Below are positions 1 to 7,372 of a stretch of DNA of 64,000 nt, in pieces. The notes under the pieces are model-generated. The model saw nothing but the letters and a program-made list of their open reading frames with translations, was not told where the DNA came from and did no database searches. The position numbers and the translations under genes are program-made. Source of the stretch: Gracilibacillus lacisalsi DSM 19029 (GTDB lineage Bacteria; Bacillota; Bacilli; Bacillales; Amphibacillaceae); NCBI RefSeq assembly GCF_000377765.1, contig NZ_KB898672.1:1-64000 (forward strand), written 5' to 3'. The first letter of the stretch is position 1. Each line of letters starts with the position of its first letter.

Positions 1-184
1 TTCCAATTGGTTGAGCTAACCTGTGCTCCTCACCATTCCTATACCATCTCATCCAAGTTTTGATTTGTGTCTTATTTTTAATACCAAACTTCTCCATAAT
101 CTCTTTGTTCGTTAGTTCCCCAGAAAGTTTTAAGCGTATCACTTCTCTTTTAATTTCTTCAGGATAAACCATCTTCTTCCCCAT
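1..184 (-). CDS. IS3-family transposase orfA-like protein, N-terminal part (truncated by window)
   Basis: Reading leftwards from an ATG at 184, the frame stays open to the window edge for 61 codons. It begins MGKKMVYPEEIKREVIRL and continues with a helix-turn-helix-like stretch (LTNKEIMEKFGI) and the motif TQIKTWMRWYR. This is the usual layout of the small DNA-binding OrfA of IS3-type elements, which pairs with an OrfB integrase made by frameshifting. OrfB would lie beyond the left edge. A GGAGG at 196-200 is well placed for this start but lies inside a hairpin (see the separate entry). Whether the element is intact cannot be told. Confidence 0.7.
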   Translation of the reverse strand, partial: MGKKMVYPEEIKREVIRLKLSGELTNKEIMEKFGIKNKTQIKTWMRWYRNGEEHRLAQPIG

Positions 185-187
185 AAC

Positions 188-242
188 AAAAAACACCTCC
201 AAATGTCGATAAATAATTAATACGACTCTGGGGGTGTTTTTT
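188..242 (-). promoter_or_regulatory. inverted repeat that would sequester the transposase ribosome binding site
   Basis: Positions 188-200 and 230-242 are complementary at 12 of 13 positions and the pairing extends a few bases inward. On the minus strand the 3' arm contains the GGAGGTG ribosome binding site of the transposase gene. A transcript entering from outside the element would contain both arms and hide the site. A transcript starting inside the AT-rich loop (201-229) would not. This matches a known protective strategy of insertion sequences; the function here is inferred. Confidence 0.55.
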
Positions 243-298
243 CCTGTCTCATATTATTGGGTCACTCTATTTCTCTAACAACAAGGGTTTTTATTTAG

Positions 299-371
299 TG
301 ATTCCGATTGGGCTCGAACCAACGACTTCCACCCTGTCAAGGTGGCGCTCTCCCAACTGAGCTACGGAATC
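299..371 (-). tRNA. tRNA-Val (anticodon GAC)
   Basis: The minus strand reads GATTCCGTAGCTCAGTTGGG at the 5' end, has a CCACC/GGTGG anticodon stem with loop TTGACAG (anticodon GAC, valine), the T-arm GGTTCGAGCC, and an acceptor stem GATTCCG/CGGAATC with discriminator A. It is 73 nt without an encoded CCA (the next bases read CTA). It resembles the B. subtilis tRNA-Val(GAC) type. An IS end lies about 20 bp beyond its 3' end. Confidence 0.95.
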
Positions 372-657
372 ATTCTTATATATCTAAATATAGGAGAACT
401 CTGACTCATTGTCAATTGAAATATAATCCGTATTATATCCTAATCCAAATGATGTTCAGATTTCAATACCTTTACAACTGTCATATTCTTAAGCTTTATT
501 TCCATTACATCCTTTTTTTACCAGAACTTTAAACGTTGGTAAACTTTTCTGCGACCTAATATATTAAGCTTTTTGTCGATTGGTAAAATTATCATAGCGA
601 TTCTTTATGTTACATTTGCTAGTCTAGTTAATAGATTAATCACAGGAGGTAATGAAT

Positions 658-1242
658 TTGAAAATAAAAGTTTTGTTAACTAGTTTCATTGTTCTTACAG
701 GTCTTACGGTTATGCCAGGTTTCGTTGAAGGATATACAGTCAAACAAGGGGATACATTTTGGAAAATAGCGCAAAAACATGGTGTATCTACGAATGAACT
801 CATGAATGTTAATAACTACTCTTCTTCTCTTTTATACCCTGGAGCGAAGCTCACTATACCAGAGTCCTTTTCAGAAGCTGATAAGGAATTAATAGCAAGA
901 TTAGTACATGCTGAAGCAAAAGGAGAACCATACGCTGGAAAAGTAGCAGTGGCAACTGTTATCTTAAATCGTGTCGATCATTCGAACTTTCCAAACACTG
1001 TAAAAGGTGTTGTCTATGAAACGTATGAGAATGGAGCAATTTATGCATTTAGTCCTGTTGAAAATGGAGCAATCAATAAATCAGCGGATAGTGAAGCAAA
1101 ACGTGCAGTAGAAGAAGCAATCGCTTTTCGTGGACAAGGGCAAGGATCTATTTATTTCTACAACCCAGAAACAGCTGCAAGCGCTTGGATATTTGACCAA
1201 CAAACAACAGTAAAAATTGGGAATCATGTATTTGCAAAATAA
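658..1242 (+). CDS. LysM-containing cell wall hydrolase, SleB/YkvT-like
   Basis: A secreted protein of about 194 residues. It has a signal peptide (hydrophobic stretch LLTSFIVLTGLTVMPGFVEG), one LysM domain right after it (YTVKQGDTFWKIAQKHGVS...LTIP), and a C-terminal SleB-type hydrolase_2 domain (DKELIARLVHAEAKGEP, VAVATVILNRV, with a glutamate in HAEAKGE as likely catalytic residue). The family hydrolyses peptidoglycan, often in spore cortex or cell wall turnover. Start choice: GGAGGT at 645-650 is only 1 nt from the ATG at 652 but 7-8 nt from a TTG at 658, so TTG is preferred; the ATG would add two residues. The neighbours do not narrow the role. Confidence 0.85.
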   Translation: MKIKVLLTSFIVLTGLTVMPGFVEGYTVKQGDTFWKIAQKHGVSTNELMNVNNYSSSLLYPGAKLTIPESFSEADKELIARLVHAEAKGEPYAGKVAVATVILNRVDHSNFPNTVKGVVYETYENGAIYAFSPVENGAINKSADSEAKRAVEEAIAFRGQGQGSIYFYNPETAASAWIFDQQTTVKIGNHVFAK

Positions 1243-1340
1243 AATTGTAATAAACTCATTTCATTCAAATACGCATGAAACCGGACCTTAAAGTCGTGTT
1301 TCATGCGTTATTTAAAATCAATTATATTATTTTATCTCCC

Positions 1341-1997
1341 TTATTTTTTATCACTTTTTACATATACCTCTGCCGGCACATGGATTTCCTGATTTCCTGC
1401 AACATACGGTGCAATCTCATATTGTTGGAATACGAGAGTAATTCCGTCATCTGTAAAATAAAAAGCCGTATCCTTCGTTAATTTAATGTCTTCCTTTTTT
1501 AAGTCTGGATAAAATATGTCTGGTCGTTCTGTGGCATACTCCCATACATAATCTCTAACAGCTTCAATCTGTTCTTTTTCCGTAAGAATATTGGTTAAAT
1601 ATACACGTTTTCCTTTATCAATATCAAAATTAAACGATTCAACAGTAGTGTTGCCATGTGCTCCTCCACTATATATATAGTTACTTGTCAGAATACTCAA
1701 TTTCGGTGATTGGTTATACTTCACTTCATAATCTGTTTGGTATTCTGCATGAAAATCGTACTTCTCAGCTTGCTCTTCATTTTCCTTTAATTCTTGATAA
1801 GACTCTTTTATATACTTTTGGAACGCCTTATTGATTTTATCTTCCATCCCGGGTTTTTCAGTTTCAGACACTTGTGGATATTTTAAAGACTCGTTATCCT
1901 TATATATCTCATCTGTTACCAGAGCTGCTTGACCATTCGCAAATACTGTTGGAATTATCATTACGAATAATATGAAGCATAAACAGAGCTTTTTCAT
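1341..1997 (-). CDS. exported DUF4163/DUF3298 (RsiV/PdaC-like) protein
   Basis: About 218 residues with an N-terminal signal peptide (MKKLCLCFILFVMIIPTVFA). The rest fits the DUF4163 plus DUF3298 pair found in RsiV and PdaC: a charged helical part (MEDKINKAFQKYIKESYQELK), the conserved SNYIYSGGAHGNT segment, YLTNILTE, and the C-terminal FYFTDDGITLVFQQYEIAPYVAG. Such modules bind lysozyme or act with deacetylases; here the module stands alone without a transmembrane anti-sigma part. The start at 1997 is chosen because it begins the signal peptide and has an AAAGGATG-like site upstream; a longer frame to 2051 is unlikely. The exact function is unknown. Confidence 0.75.
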   Translation of the reverse strand: MKKLCLCFILFVMIIPTVFANGQAALVTDEIYKDNESLKYPQVSETEKPGMEDKINKAFQKYIKESYQELKENEEQAEKYDFHAEYQTDYEVKYNQSPKLSILTSNYIYSGGAHGNTTVESFNFDIDKGKRVYLTNILTEKEQIEAVRDYVWEYATERPDIFYPDLKKEDIKLTKDTAFYFTDDGITLVFQQYEIAPYVAGNQEIHVPAEVYVKSDKK

Positions 1998-2106
1998 CTC
2001 GAAAACACACATCCTTTTTTTGCTTAGCTTACCTAGAATAAGCCTAAACATACATATGTTTTTGATAAAAAAATATGGGAATAATAAACAAAAAGGTGGT
2101 GAAAAA

Positions 2107-3276
2107 ATGTCGATTGAGCAAATCGTGATTTTACTTTTTATAGGCTATCTTATTTTTACAATTGATACAAAGAAAGAAGACTTTCCTGTTCCAACGGTAC
2201 TCATATTACTTGGCATCGGGATTTCTTTTATTCCTTTTTTTGAGTCGATAGAACTGACGGAGAATACTATTTACCATATTTTTTTACCTGCTTTGCTATT
2301 TGTATCTGCTTATCAATTTCCCATAAACGATTTCCGTCTGAATGCAAATGTAATTATTTCACTTGCAACAATTGGAATTATTTTGAATGTACTGATATTA
2401 GGTTATTTCATTTCGATCATCTCTCCTATTAGTTTGGGCGCTGGCTATGTTATGGCTGCTATCCTAACACCTACAGATCCTGTATCAGTTGTTTCTATTA
2501 TTAAAAAAGCAACCGGAAATGAACAAATTGCCAGCATGGTCGAGGGAGAATCGATGTTAAACGATGGGACTAGTATCGTACTTTTTATCACTTTATTTGC
2601 GATTGCAACAAGAGAAAAAGGATTTTCGTTTTTTGCTTTTTTTGGCGATTTTCTGCTCGTTTCCTTAGGTGGTATTGCAATCGGGCTTACCTGTGGCTAT
2701 TTAGTAAGTAAAATGGTCCACTATTCTCATTATCGTAATTATCAAATTATGCTCAGTATTATTCTGGCTTATGGTTCATTCTTAATTGCTGAAGCAGTAA
2801 ATGTGTCTGGTGTTTTAGCAACGGTTGCGAGTGGAATGATGATTTCATTTGAATATGGACGAGCAATAAAAGAAGCTCATTTCCGTGAATCATTAGATGG
2901 ATTTTGGGAGATTGTGGAGAATAGTTTACTTGCGATATTATTTTTAGTCATTGGTATTGAAATTACCGAATATTTAGCGATAGGTTATTGGTTATATGCT
3001 ATCGTCATCTTTGTCTTCATGATTTTCGCACGTTACATCATTAGTTATGCTGTAACAAAGATAATCCACTCGCTTTCCTGGCGTTACAACTTGTTAATAT
3101 CGTGGGCTGGCTTAAAAGGATCGATGTCTGTCTTTTTAATTCTCACCTTATACGCCAAAAACACTAGCAGTATGAACAGTGATTGGATTGTTGGTGTCAG
3201 CTTCACCATTGTACTATTATCTTTAACCATTCAAAGTCTCAGCATGGCGCCCATTTCAAGACAGTTGCTAAAATAA
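2107..3276 (+). CDS. Na+(K+)/H+ antiporter, CPA1 family (NhaP-type, short form)
   Basis: A 389-residue polytopic membrane protein with about 12 hydrophobic segments. Two CPA1 signatures are visible: LTPTDPVSVVSII (TDP motif) and EGESMLNDGTSIVLF (ESxxNDG, with the ion-binding Asp). A late WAGLKGSMSVFLIL segment is also typical. It ends soon after the last membrane helix, so it lacks the long cytoplasmic tail of larger CPA1 proteins. Expected role: proton-driven export of Na+ or K+ for pH and salt tolerance. The ATG at 2107 follows AAAAAGGTGGTG; the longer upstream frame overlaps the divergent gene and is rejected. Ion specificity cannot be read from sequence. Confidence 0.88.
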   Translation: MSIEQIVILLFIGYLIFTIDTKKEDFPVPTVLILLGIGISFIPFFESIELTENTIYHIFLPALLFVSAYQFPINDFRLNANVIISLATIGIILNVLILGYFISIISPISLGAGYVMAAILTPTDPVSVVSIIKKATGNEQIASMVEGESMLNDGTSIVLFITLFAIATREKGFSFFAFFGDFLLVSLGGIAIGLTCGYLVSKMVHYSHYRNYQIMLSIILAYGSFLIAEAVNVSGVLATVASGMMISFEYGRAIKEAHFRESLDGFWEIVENSLLAILFLVIGIEITEYLAIGYWLYAIVIFVFMIFARYIISYAVTKIIHSLSWRYNLLISWAGLKGSMSVFLILTLYAKNTSSMNSDWIVGVSFTIVLLSLTIQSLSMAPISRQLLK

Positions 3277-3328
3277 TGCAGTAAAAAAGAAATCCTGTTA
3301 AAATACATAATGACAAGGGGGAGTTTAT

Positions 3329-4045
3329 GTGGGACGTAACGGAAAGATGGAAGATGCGACCATTCATAGTGAACATCTGAAAGAAGAAATCCAGATAAAG
3401 TGGTATCTTCCAGAAGGATTTACAGCTTTTAAAGATTATCAATTATGTATCATGAATGATGGCGATGATTATTTCAGGATGGGGCGAGTTGCTACTTTAA
3501 GCGATCAATTACATGAAGATATAGAGATCGAGGCCACTATTTTTGTTGGTGTACATTATCAAGATAAAAATGATCGATGGGAAAAATATCATCCGAGTGG
3601 TCAACAGCAGGATGCTTATATTGCTTTTCTCGTAAAAGAAGCGATTCCTTATGTCGAGAATCATTTACATATTACACCGGTAAAGCGAATATTAATCGGA
3701 GATTCACTAGCCGGAACATTAGCATTTATGATCGCAACCCAATTTCCACATACATTTGATACGGTTATTATGCAATCACCTTATGTCGATCAAGATGTGT
3801 TGAAAAGGGCAAGCAAGGCCACGGAATTTTCACATATTGAAGTATTTCACTCGATTGGAAAAGAAGAAACAGAGGTACACATGACAAATGGAGAAACGGC
3901 GGATTTCTTAACGCCTAATCGCACTTTCAATCAGACCTTAACTGGAAAACTGCAGGTCTATCATTATGATGAATTTAATGGCAATCATACATGGAAATAT
4001 TGGCAACAAGATTTAAAAGAAATATTAATCAAGATGTTAGGATAA
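3329..4045 (+). CDS. yjcH: alpha/beta hydrolase, YjcH-like esterase
   Basis: A 238-residue cytoplasmic protein of the esterase D/enterochelin-esterase-like alpha/beta-hydrolase group. The nucleophile elbow is GDSLAG, following a KRILIGDS strand; the C-terminal histidine is probably in FNGNHTWKYWQQ. It is followed after 11 bp by a GNAT gene, and in B. subtilis yjcF (GNAT), yjcG and yjcH form a cluster, which supports the name; the RNA-ligase-like yjcG is absent here. The GTG at 3329 sits 7 nt after GGGGG. An ATG two bases upstream (3327) is in another frame and stops after 17 codons. The substrate is unknown. Confidence 0.8.
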   Translation: MGRNGKMEDATIHSEHLKEEIQIKWYLPEGFTAFKDYQLCIMNDGDDYFRMGRVATLSDQLHEDIEIEATIFVGVHYQDKNDRWEKYHPSGQQQDAYIAFLVKEAIPYVENHLHITPVKRILIGDSLAGTLAFMIATQFPHTFDTVIMQSPYVDQDVLKRASKATEFSHIEVFHSIGKEETEVHMTNGETADFLTPNRTFNQTLTGKLQVYHYDEFNGNHTWKYWQQDLKEILIKMLG

Positions 4046-4056
4046 GGGGAGAAACA

Positions 4057-4479
4057 ATGGAATTGAAAAAAGTCAAAACAGAAAAAGAATTACAGGATGC
4101 CTATAAAGTTCGATTCACTGTTTTTGTAGAAGAACAAGGCGTACCGGAAGATTTAGAAATTGATGACTTAGAACAAGAAGCGCTTCATTTTATCGGATAT
4201 GTAGAAGAAGAGCCAGTAGCGGCAAGCAGAATGCGCTTTGTTGATGGTTACGCCAAGATGGAGCGTATTTGTGTATTGCAATCACAACGCGGCAAAGGCT
4301 TTGGTCGAGATATCCTGTTATTTATGGAAGGAATTGCAAAAGAAAAAGCCATGGACAAATCGAAGCTAAATGCACAAACGAGAGCAGAAGCATTTTACCA
4401 ATCACTGGGTTATGAAACAATTTCCGGTGAATTCATGGATGCTGGTATCCCACATGTCACCATGACAAAATCATTATGA
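4057..4479 (+). CDS. yjcF: GNAT family N-acetyltransferase, YjcF-like
   Basis: About 140 residues with the ElaA/YjcF-type GNAT signature: KVRFTVFVEEQGVPEDLEID near the N-terminus, then ASRMRFVDGYAKMERICVLQSQRGKGFGRDIL, which contains the acetyl-CoA pyrophosphate loop (QRGKGFG). The C-terminal FYQSLGYETISGEFMDAGIPHVTM is typical. It would transfer an acetyl group from acetyl-CoA to an unknown amine. It starts 11 bp after the esterase stop with AAGGGGAG upstream, so the two are co-transcribed. A hairpin terminator follows. Function beyond the family is unknown. Confidence 0.85.
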   Translation: MELKKVKTEKELQDAYKVRFTVFVEEQGVPEDLEIDDLEQEALHFIGYVEEEPVAASRMRFVDGYAKMERICVLQSQRGKGFGRDILLFMEGIAKEKAMDKSKLNAQTRAEAFYQSLGYETISGEFMDAGIPHVTMTKSL

Positions 4480-4490
4480 GACTGTTATTA

Positions 4491-4522
4491 AAAGCTAAAA
4501 TGTAAATACATTTTAGCTTTTT
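4491..4522 (+). terminator. rho-independent terminator after yjcF-like gene
   Basis: A perfect 14-bp inverted repeat (4491-4504 with 4507-4520, AAAGCTAAAATGTA type) is followed by T residues, directly after the GNAT stop codon. Confidence 0.8.
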
Positions 4523-4606
4523 AATTTGGAATCGTTTCAACATGTATGCACATGATTGTTTTGGTATATCCTAATAAAAAATCTGATAAAGATAGGAGAA
4601 ACAACT

Positions 4607-5281
4607 ATGCATTACGGTTCCATTTTTGTAGAGACATTGTTTGGTTTTGTTATGTTGTTTATTCTAACTAAATTACTTGGAAAAACACAAATCAGACAAC
4701 TTACAGCATTTGATTTTATCTCTGCACTTATTCTTGGGGAATTAGTTGGGAATGCCCTCTATGATAACGAAGTAGGAATTAGAGACATTGCTTTTGCAAT
4801 TCTGTTATGGGGGGCTTTATTATATTTGACAGAAATTATTACCCAACGTTTTAAGAAAACAAGATCGATGCTAGAGGGCCAGCCGTCGATTGTTATCCAT
4901 AAAGGGAAACTACAGCGTGAAGAAATGAAAAAAAGCAAGCTCGATATGAATCAGTTGTTACATTTATTACGTTCCAAAGATGTATTTTCCATTCGAGAAG
5001 TAGATTATGCTATCCTCGAAACCGATGGTACTGTTTCTGTTCTAAAGAAAACCGGCTATCAAACCCCCACACGTAATGACTTTAATCATCCCCCTGAACA
5101 AGTCATATTACCCTTTATGCTCATCAATGATGGTGAGATAATATGGGATAGTCTTCGTGAAATTGGAAAAGATGAAAACTGGCTAAAAGAAGAATTAAAA
5201 AAACAAGAAATCAGTTCAGTACAGGAAGTATTTTATGCTGAATATGAAATAGGCAAAAATCTATATGTTCAAGGATATTAG
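4607..5281 (+). CDS. DUF421 membrane protein (YetF/YdfS-like)
   Basis: 224 residues. Three membrane helices occupy roughly the first 90 residues (FVETLFGFVMLFILTKLLGK, TAFDFISALILGELVGNAL, IAFAILLWGALLYLTEII). They are followed by the conserved soluble region of DUF421 proteins (LEGQPSIVIHKGKLQREEMKK, LRSKDVFSIREVDYAILETDG). B. subtilis has several paralogues (YetF, YrbG, YdfS and others), mainly spore- or envelope-linked, without a known reaction. The start at 4607 has GATAGGAG upstream and begins at a sensible position before helix 1; the longer frame from 4556 has no ribosome binding site. Single gene with its own terminator. Confidence 0.85.
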   Translation: MHYGSIFVETLFGFVMLFILTKLLGKTQIRQLTAFDFISALILGELVGNALYDNEVGIRDIAFAILLWGALLYLTEIITQRFKKTRSMLEGQPSIVIHKGKLQREEMKKSKLDMNQLLHLLRSKDVFSIREVDYAILETDGTVSVLKKTGYQTPTRNDFNHPPEQVILPFMLINDGEIIWDSLREIGKDENWLKEELKKQEISSVQEVFYAEYEIGKNLYVQGY

Positions 5282-5290
5282 CAGTTAATA

Positions 5291-5333
5291 AAGTAGTTCA
5301 GTTTGGGTAGTACTTCAAACTGAACTACTTTTT
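5291..5333. terminator. bidirectional terminator between convergent genes
   Basis: A perfect 15-bp inverted repeat (5291-5305 with 5316-5330) starts with A residues and ends with T residues. It can therefore stop transcription from both the DUF421 gene (+) and the small gene at 5342-5620 (-). Confidence 0.88.
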
Positions 5334-5341
5334 ACATTACT

Positions 5342-5620
5342 TTATACAGTTGCCTCAAACTTCCCACCTTTTCCAGTGACTTCTGCATAAACGGTATGTT
5401 TGAGCTGACTTTTTTGTTCCGTTACTTGATGGCGCTTTCTTTTCTTTTGTTGGGGAATCATTATTTTTTTAGGCTCTTCTTTTGTTCGTTCCTCTTTATA
5501 ACGCATGCCAAACTGGATCGGGTATAGCCTTTCAATTGGAAATGGGTCTCGCTCTTCATGTGTGACACGATTATGATACTGTTGATACTGATAATTCTCA
5601 ACTGGCATAATATATCCCAT
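5342..5620 (-). CDS. small basic protein of unknown function
   Basis: 92 residues, beginning MGYIMPVENYQYQQYHNRV, then DPFPIERLYPIQFGMRY and a lysine/arginine-rich middle (PQQKKRKRH). No membrane segment or signal peptide is seen. The ATG at 5620 has AAAGGGGA upstream. It lies next to a spore coat cluster on the same strand, so a sporulation role is possible but only by position. I do not recognise the family; I have the impression that the N-terminal MPV...NYQYxQYxNR pattern recurs in Bacillaceae. Confidence 0.6.
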   Translation of the reverse strand: MGYIMPVENYQYQQYHNRVTHEERDPFPIERLYPIQFGMRYKEERTKEEPKKIMIPQQKKRKRHQVTEQKSQLKHTVYAEVTGKGGKFEATV

Positions 5621-5749
5621 TGACGTCCATCCCCTTTCAAGGTTCTATATTATTCTATACCCATATTTTCGGAAAATGAATCATACTTTTGTCCGTCAAA
5701 AGAAAATTTTGTGATGGTGAAGCATTTATTGGAGAGCTACCCTAGAAAA

Positions 5750-5790
5750 ATAAAACAGATAGCTTCTCACGAAAAAGCTATCTGTTTTAT
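5750..5790 (-). terminator. terminator downstream of the acidic coat-cluster gene
   Basis: A perfect 15-bp inverted repeat (5750-5764 with 5776-5790) lies immediately after the stop codon of the minus-strand gene at 5793-6017. On the minus strand it is preceded by A residues and followed by T residues. Confidence 0.8.
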
Positions 5791-5792
5791 TA

Positions 5793-6017
5793 TTAGAGCC
5801 ATGAAAATGGAGGACGTACGTCTTTATCTTTGTCATCATCATCGTCTTGTTCTTCTTCAACATCCTCGACCGTTTCTTTTTCAAGAAGTTCCTCGTCTTC
5901 GGCTTCCACTGCACGTGGACCAAAGAAAGGATCATGACGTCGAGTTGGTTCAATGCGAACATTATCTGCTTTGATAACTAAGTCTTTCACATAAATCACT
6001 TTCTTCTTCTCTGACAC
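5793..6017 (-). CDS. small acidic protein in the spore coat cluster
   Basis: About 74 residues: a basic/hydrophobic start (MSEKKKVIYVKDLVIKADNV), then RIEPTRRHDPFFGPR, then a very acidic tail ending in DDDDDKDKDVRPPFSWL. No signal peptide or membrane helix. Start choice: the first GTG (6026) overlaps the AAGGAG site, while the GTG at 6017 is 8 nt from it, so 6017 is preferred. It lies 100 bp downstream of cotO on the same strand and next to a cotY/Z-like gene, which suggests a coat or exosporium role; this is inference from context only. Confidence 0.7.
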   Translation of the reverse strand: MSEKKKVIYVKDLVIKADNVRIEPTRRHDPFFGPRAVEAEDEELLEKETVEDVEEEQDDDDDKDKDVRPPFSWL

Positions 6018-6117
6018 GTTCTTCACTCCTTCTTTCTTTTATATCAAAATGTACTAGGTTTCAAATGGTCATTACATCTTATGCAACAGGCAAAGAATAG
6101 TGTCATTTATCACGATA

Positions 6118-6516
6118 TTAAAGACCGAACATGTTAATTTCTTTAATTTGCTCCAGCGGAACGGATATCGGTCTCGGTTTACTTGCCACTTTTATAACCA
6201 CCATGTCATTTTGATAATCTTCAATCAGTCCTATATACTTTTTCCGTTCCGTTATTAATTCACATTTTACTTTTGGAACATGAAAAGGCATGGAAGCAAA
6301 ATACATTACCTTTTCCTTTATAGTCATCTCATTAAATTTTTTATTCTTTAGCTGATTCTTTGCATAGTACTGATTAGAAATCTCTTGAGACTGCTGTGGC
6401 TCATCGTAGGCACTGACAGAATGATATTGTGACTGCATGGTTCGTTTCGGTTCTGCCATATTGGGTTGTGTAATATATAGCTTTGGTAATTCTTGCTTCT
6501 CACGAATGGAGTCCAT
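6118..6516 (-). CDS. cotO: spore coat protein CotO (YjbX) family
   Basis: 132 residues. The N-terminal half is low complexity and rich in Q, S and P (PKLYITQPNMAEPKRTMQSQ...). The C-terminal half is the conserved CotO domain: MTIKEKVMYFASMPFHVPKVKCEL, then ERKKYIGLIEDYQNDMVVIKV and a final PRPISVPLEQIKEINMFGL. In B. subtilis CotO is needed late in coat assembly, acting with CotH. The ATG at 6516 has GGAGG 8 nt upstream. It is transcribed away from the cotY/Z-like gene, so both may share a mother-cell (sigma-K type) control region at 6517-6690; I see no convincing consensus promoter. Confidence 0.8.
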   Translation of the reverse strand: MDSIREKQELPKLYITQPNMAEPKRTMQSQYHSVSAYDEPQQSQEISNQYYAKNQLKNKKFNEMTIKEKVMYFASMPFHVPKVKCELITERKKYIGLIEDYQNDMVVIKVASKPRPISVPLEQIKEINMFGL

Positions 6517-6690
6517 CTTCTCTACCTCCTTATAACAATGCATATTTATATATATGACAAACGTCTAATGCTTGTGAAAAAAAAATCAAACCTAATTATG
6601 GAAAACAAGGCTTCTGTCTATACAGATAGTCAATTTCTTCATAGATTATTAGTGTTAACGAAATCTTTTTTAGAAGAGGAGTGTAGTTTA

Positions 6691-7179
6691 ATGGGAAGAA
6701 AAGTAGGATGCAATGATGACGTAGCAGGAATTGAAACTGGAAGTGACTGTGTCTGCGATGTTGTCCGTGCAATTGCTGATGCACAAGATAACGTTGTAGA
6801 AATGGAATGTGATGTAAGCTGTGCACGATCTATTCAAGATTTAGTAGCACCCGTGAGCGGTAACGGCTTAGATACAGTACCTTTTATTCTATATGATAAA
6901 AAAGGTAAACCATTTAAAGGATTCGGAGCTGAAATTAGTGGTGGTCGATTCGAATGCTTCAGCAGCTTTATTTTCCGTGTAAATGAAGTGGATGATGATG
7001 ACTGTTGCGCAGTATTAGAACTATTAGTATTTGACAACGATGATGAAGCTTGCGGCGATCCTTGTGAACAGCTTGACAACGAACAAGTTGAAGATTTAGA
7101 ACGTACTGGTATCTGTATTACTGTAGACTTAAATTGCTTCTGTGCAATTACTTGCTTACCAGCTGTTTCTGTATTTTAA
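6691..7179 (+). CDS. spore coat protein, CotY/CotZ family
   Basis: 162 residues with many cysteines, including SDCVCDVV near the N-terminus, MECDVSCARSIQDLV, DDDDCCAVLELLVF, and the C-terminal ICITVDLNCFCAITCLPAVSVF. This matches the CotY/CotZ family of cross-linked crust or exosporium proteins. The ATG at 6691 has AGAGGAG upstream; the long upstream frame to 6493 is not used. CotY and CotZ are paralogues, and with one copy here I cannot say which name applies. The divergent cotO gene supports the assignment. A strong terminator follows. Confidence 0.88.
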   Translation: MGRKVGCNDDVAGIETGSDCVCDVVRAIADAQDNVVEMECDVSCARSIQDLVAPVSGNGLDTVPFILYDKKGKPFKGFGAEISGGRFECFSSFIFRVNEVDDDDCCAVLELLVFDNDDEACGDPCEQLDNEQVEDLERTGICITVDLNCFCAITCLPAVSVF

Positions 7180-7190
7180 TAATCATTATC

Positions 7191-7227
7191 ACTCTTCCAG
7201 CGATAACAAGCTGGAAGAGTTTTTTTG
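7191..7227 (+). terminator. terminator after cotY/Z-like gene
   Basis: Perfect 10-bp stem ACTCTTCCAG/CTGGAAGAGT (7191-7200, 7211-7220) followed by seven T residues. Confidence 0.9.
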
Positions 7228-7372
7228 TTTACGTAACCATATTACTTGAATTAGTCCAGCAACTTCTGATAAAATCCGACACGTTGTGCAAAACAGGTGA
7301 ATAGTTAGCAACAGAAAAGGGTAAAGTATATTGTGCACTCATACACAAAACAATTTTGGAAAGGATGTTAAG

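Larger units (their letters stand above)
1..280 (-). mobile_element. end of an IS3-family-like insertion sequence (cut by window edge)
   Basis: Only the 5' end of the element is inside the window: the start of a transposase orfA-like gene and its leader. The minus strand just outside the gene begins near position 264-280 with a sequence of the kind TGACCCAATAATATGAGACA, plausible as a terminal inverted repeat. The outer boundary is uncertain (264 to 280), because the other end is not visible and no target duplication can be checked. The element ends about 20-35 bp downstream of the 3' end of a tRNA-Val gene. Confidence 0.6.

Noticed and set aside
308-532. 74-codon frame over the tRNA-Val gene
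   Set aside because: It runs antisense through the tRNA and has no ribosome binding site.
5726-5974. Frames on both strands overlapping the acidic coat-cluster gene
   Set aside because: They are shadows of the acidic gene and its terminator; no start signals.
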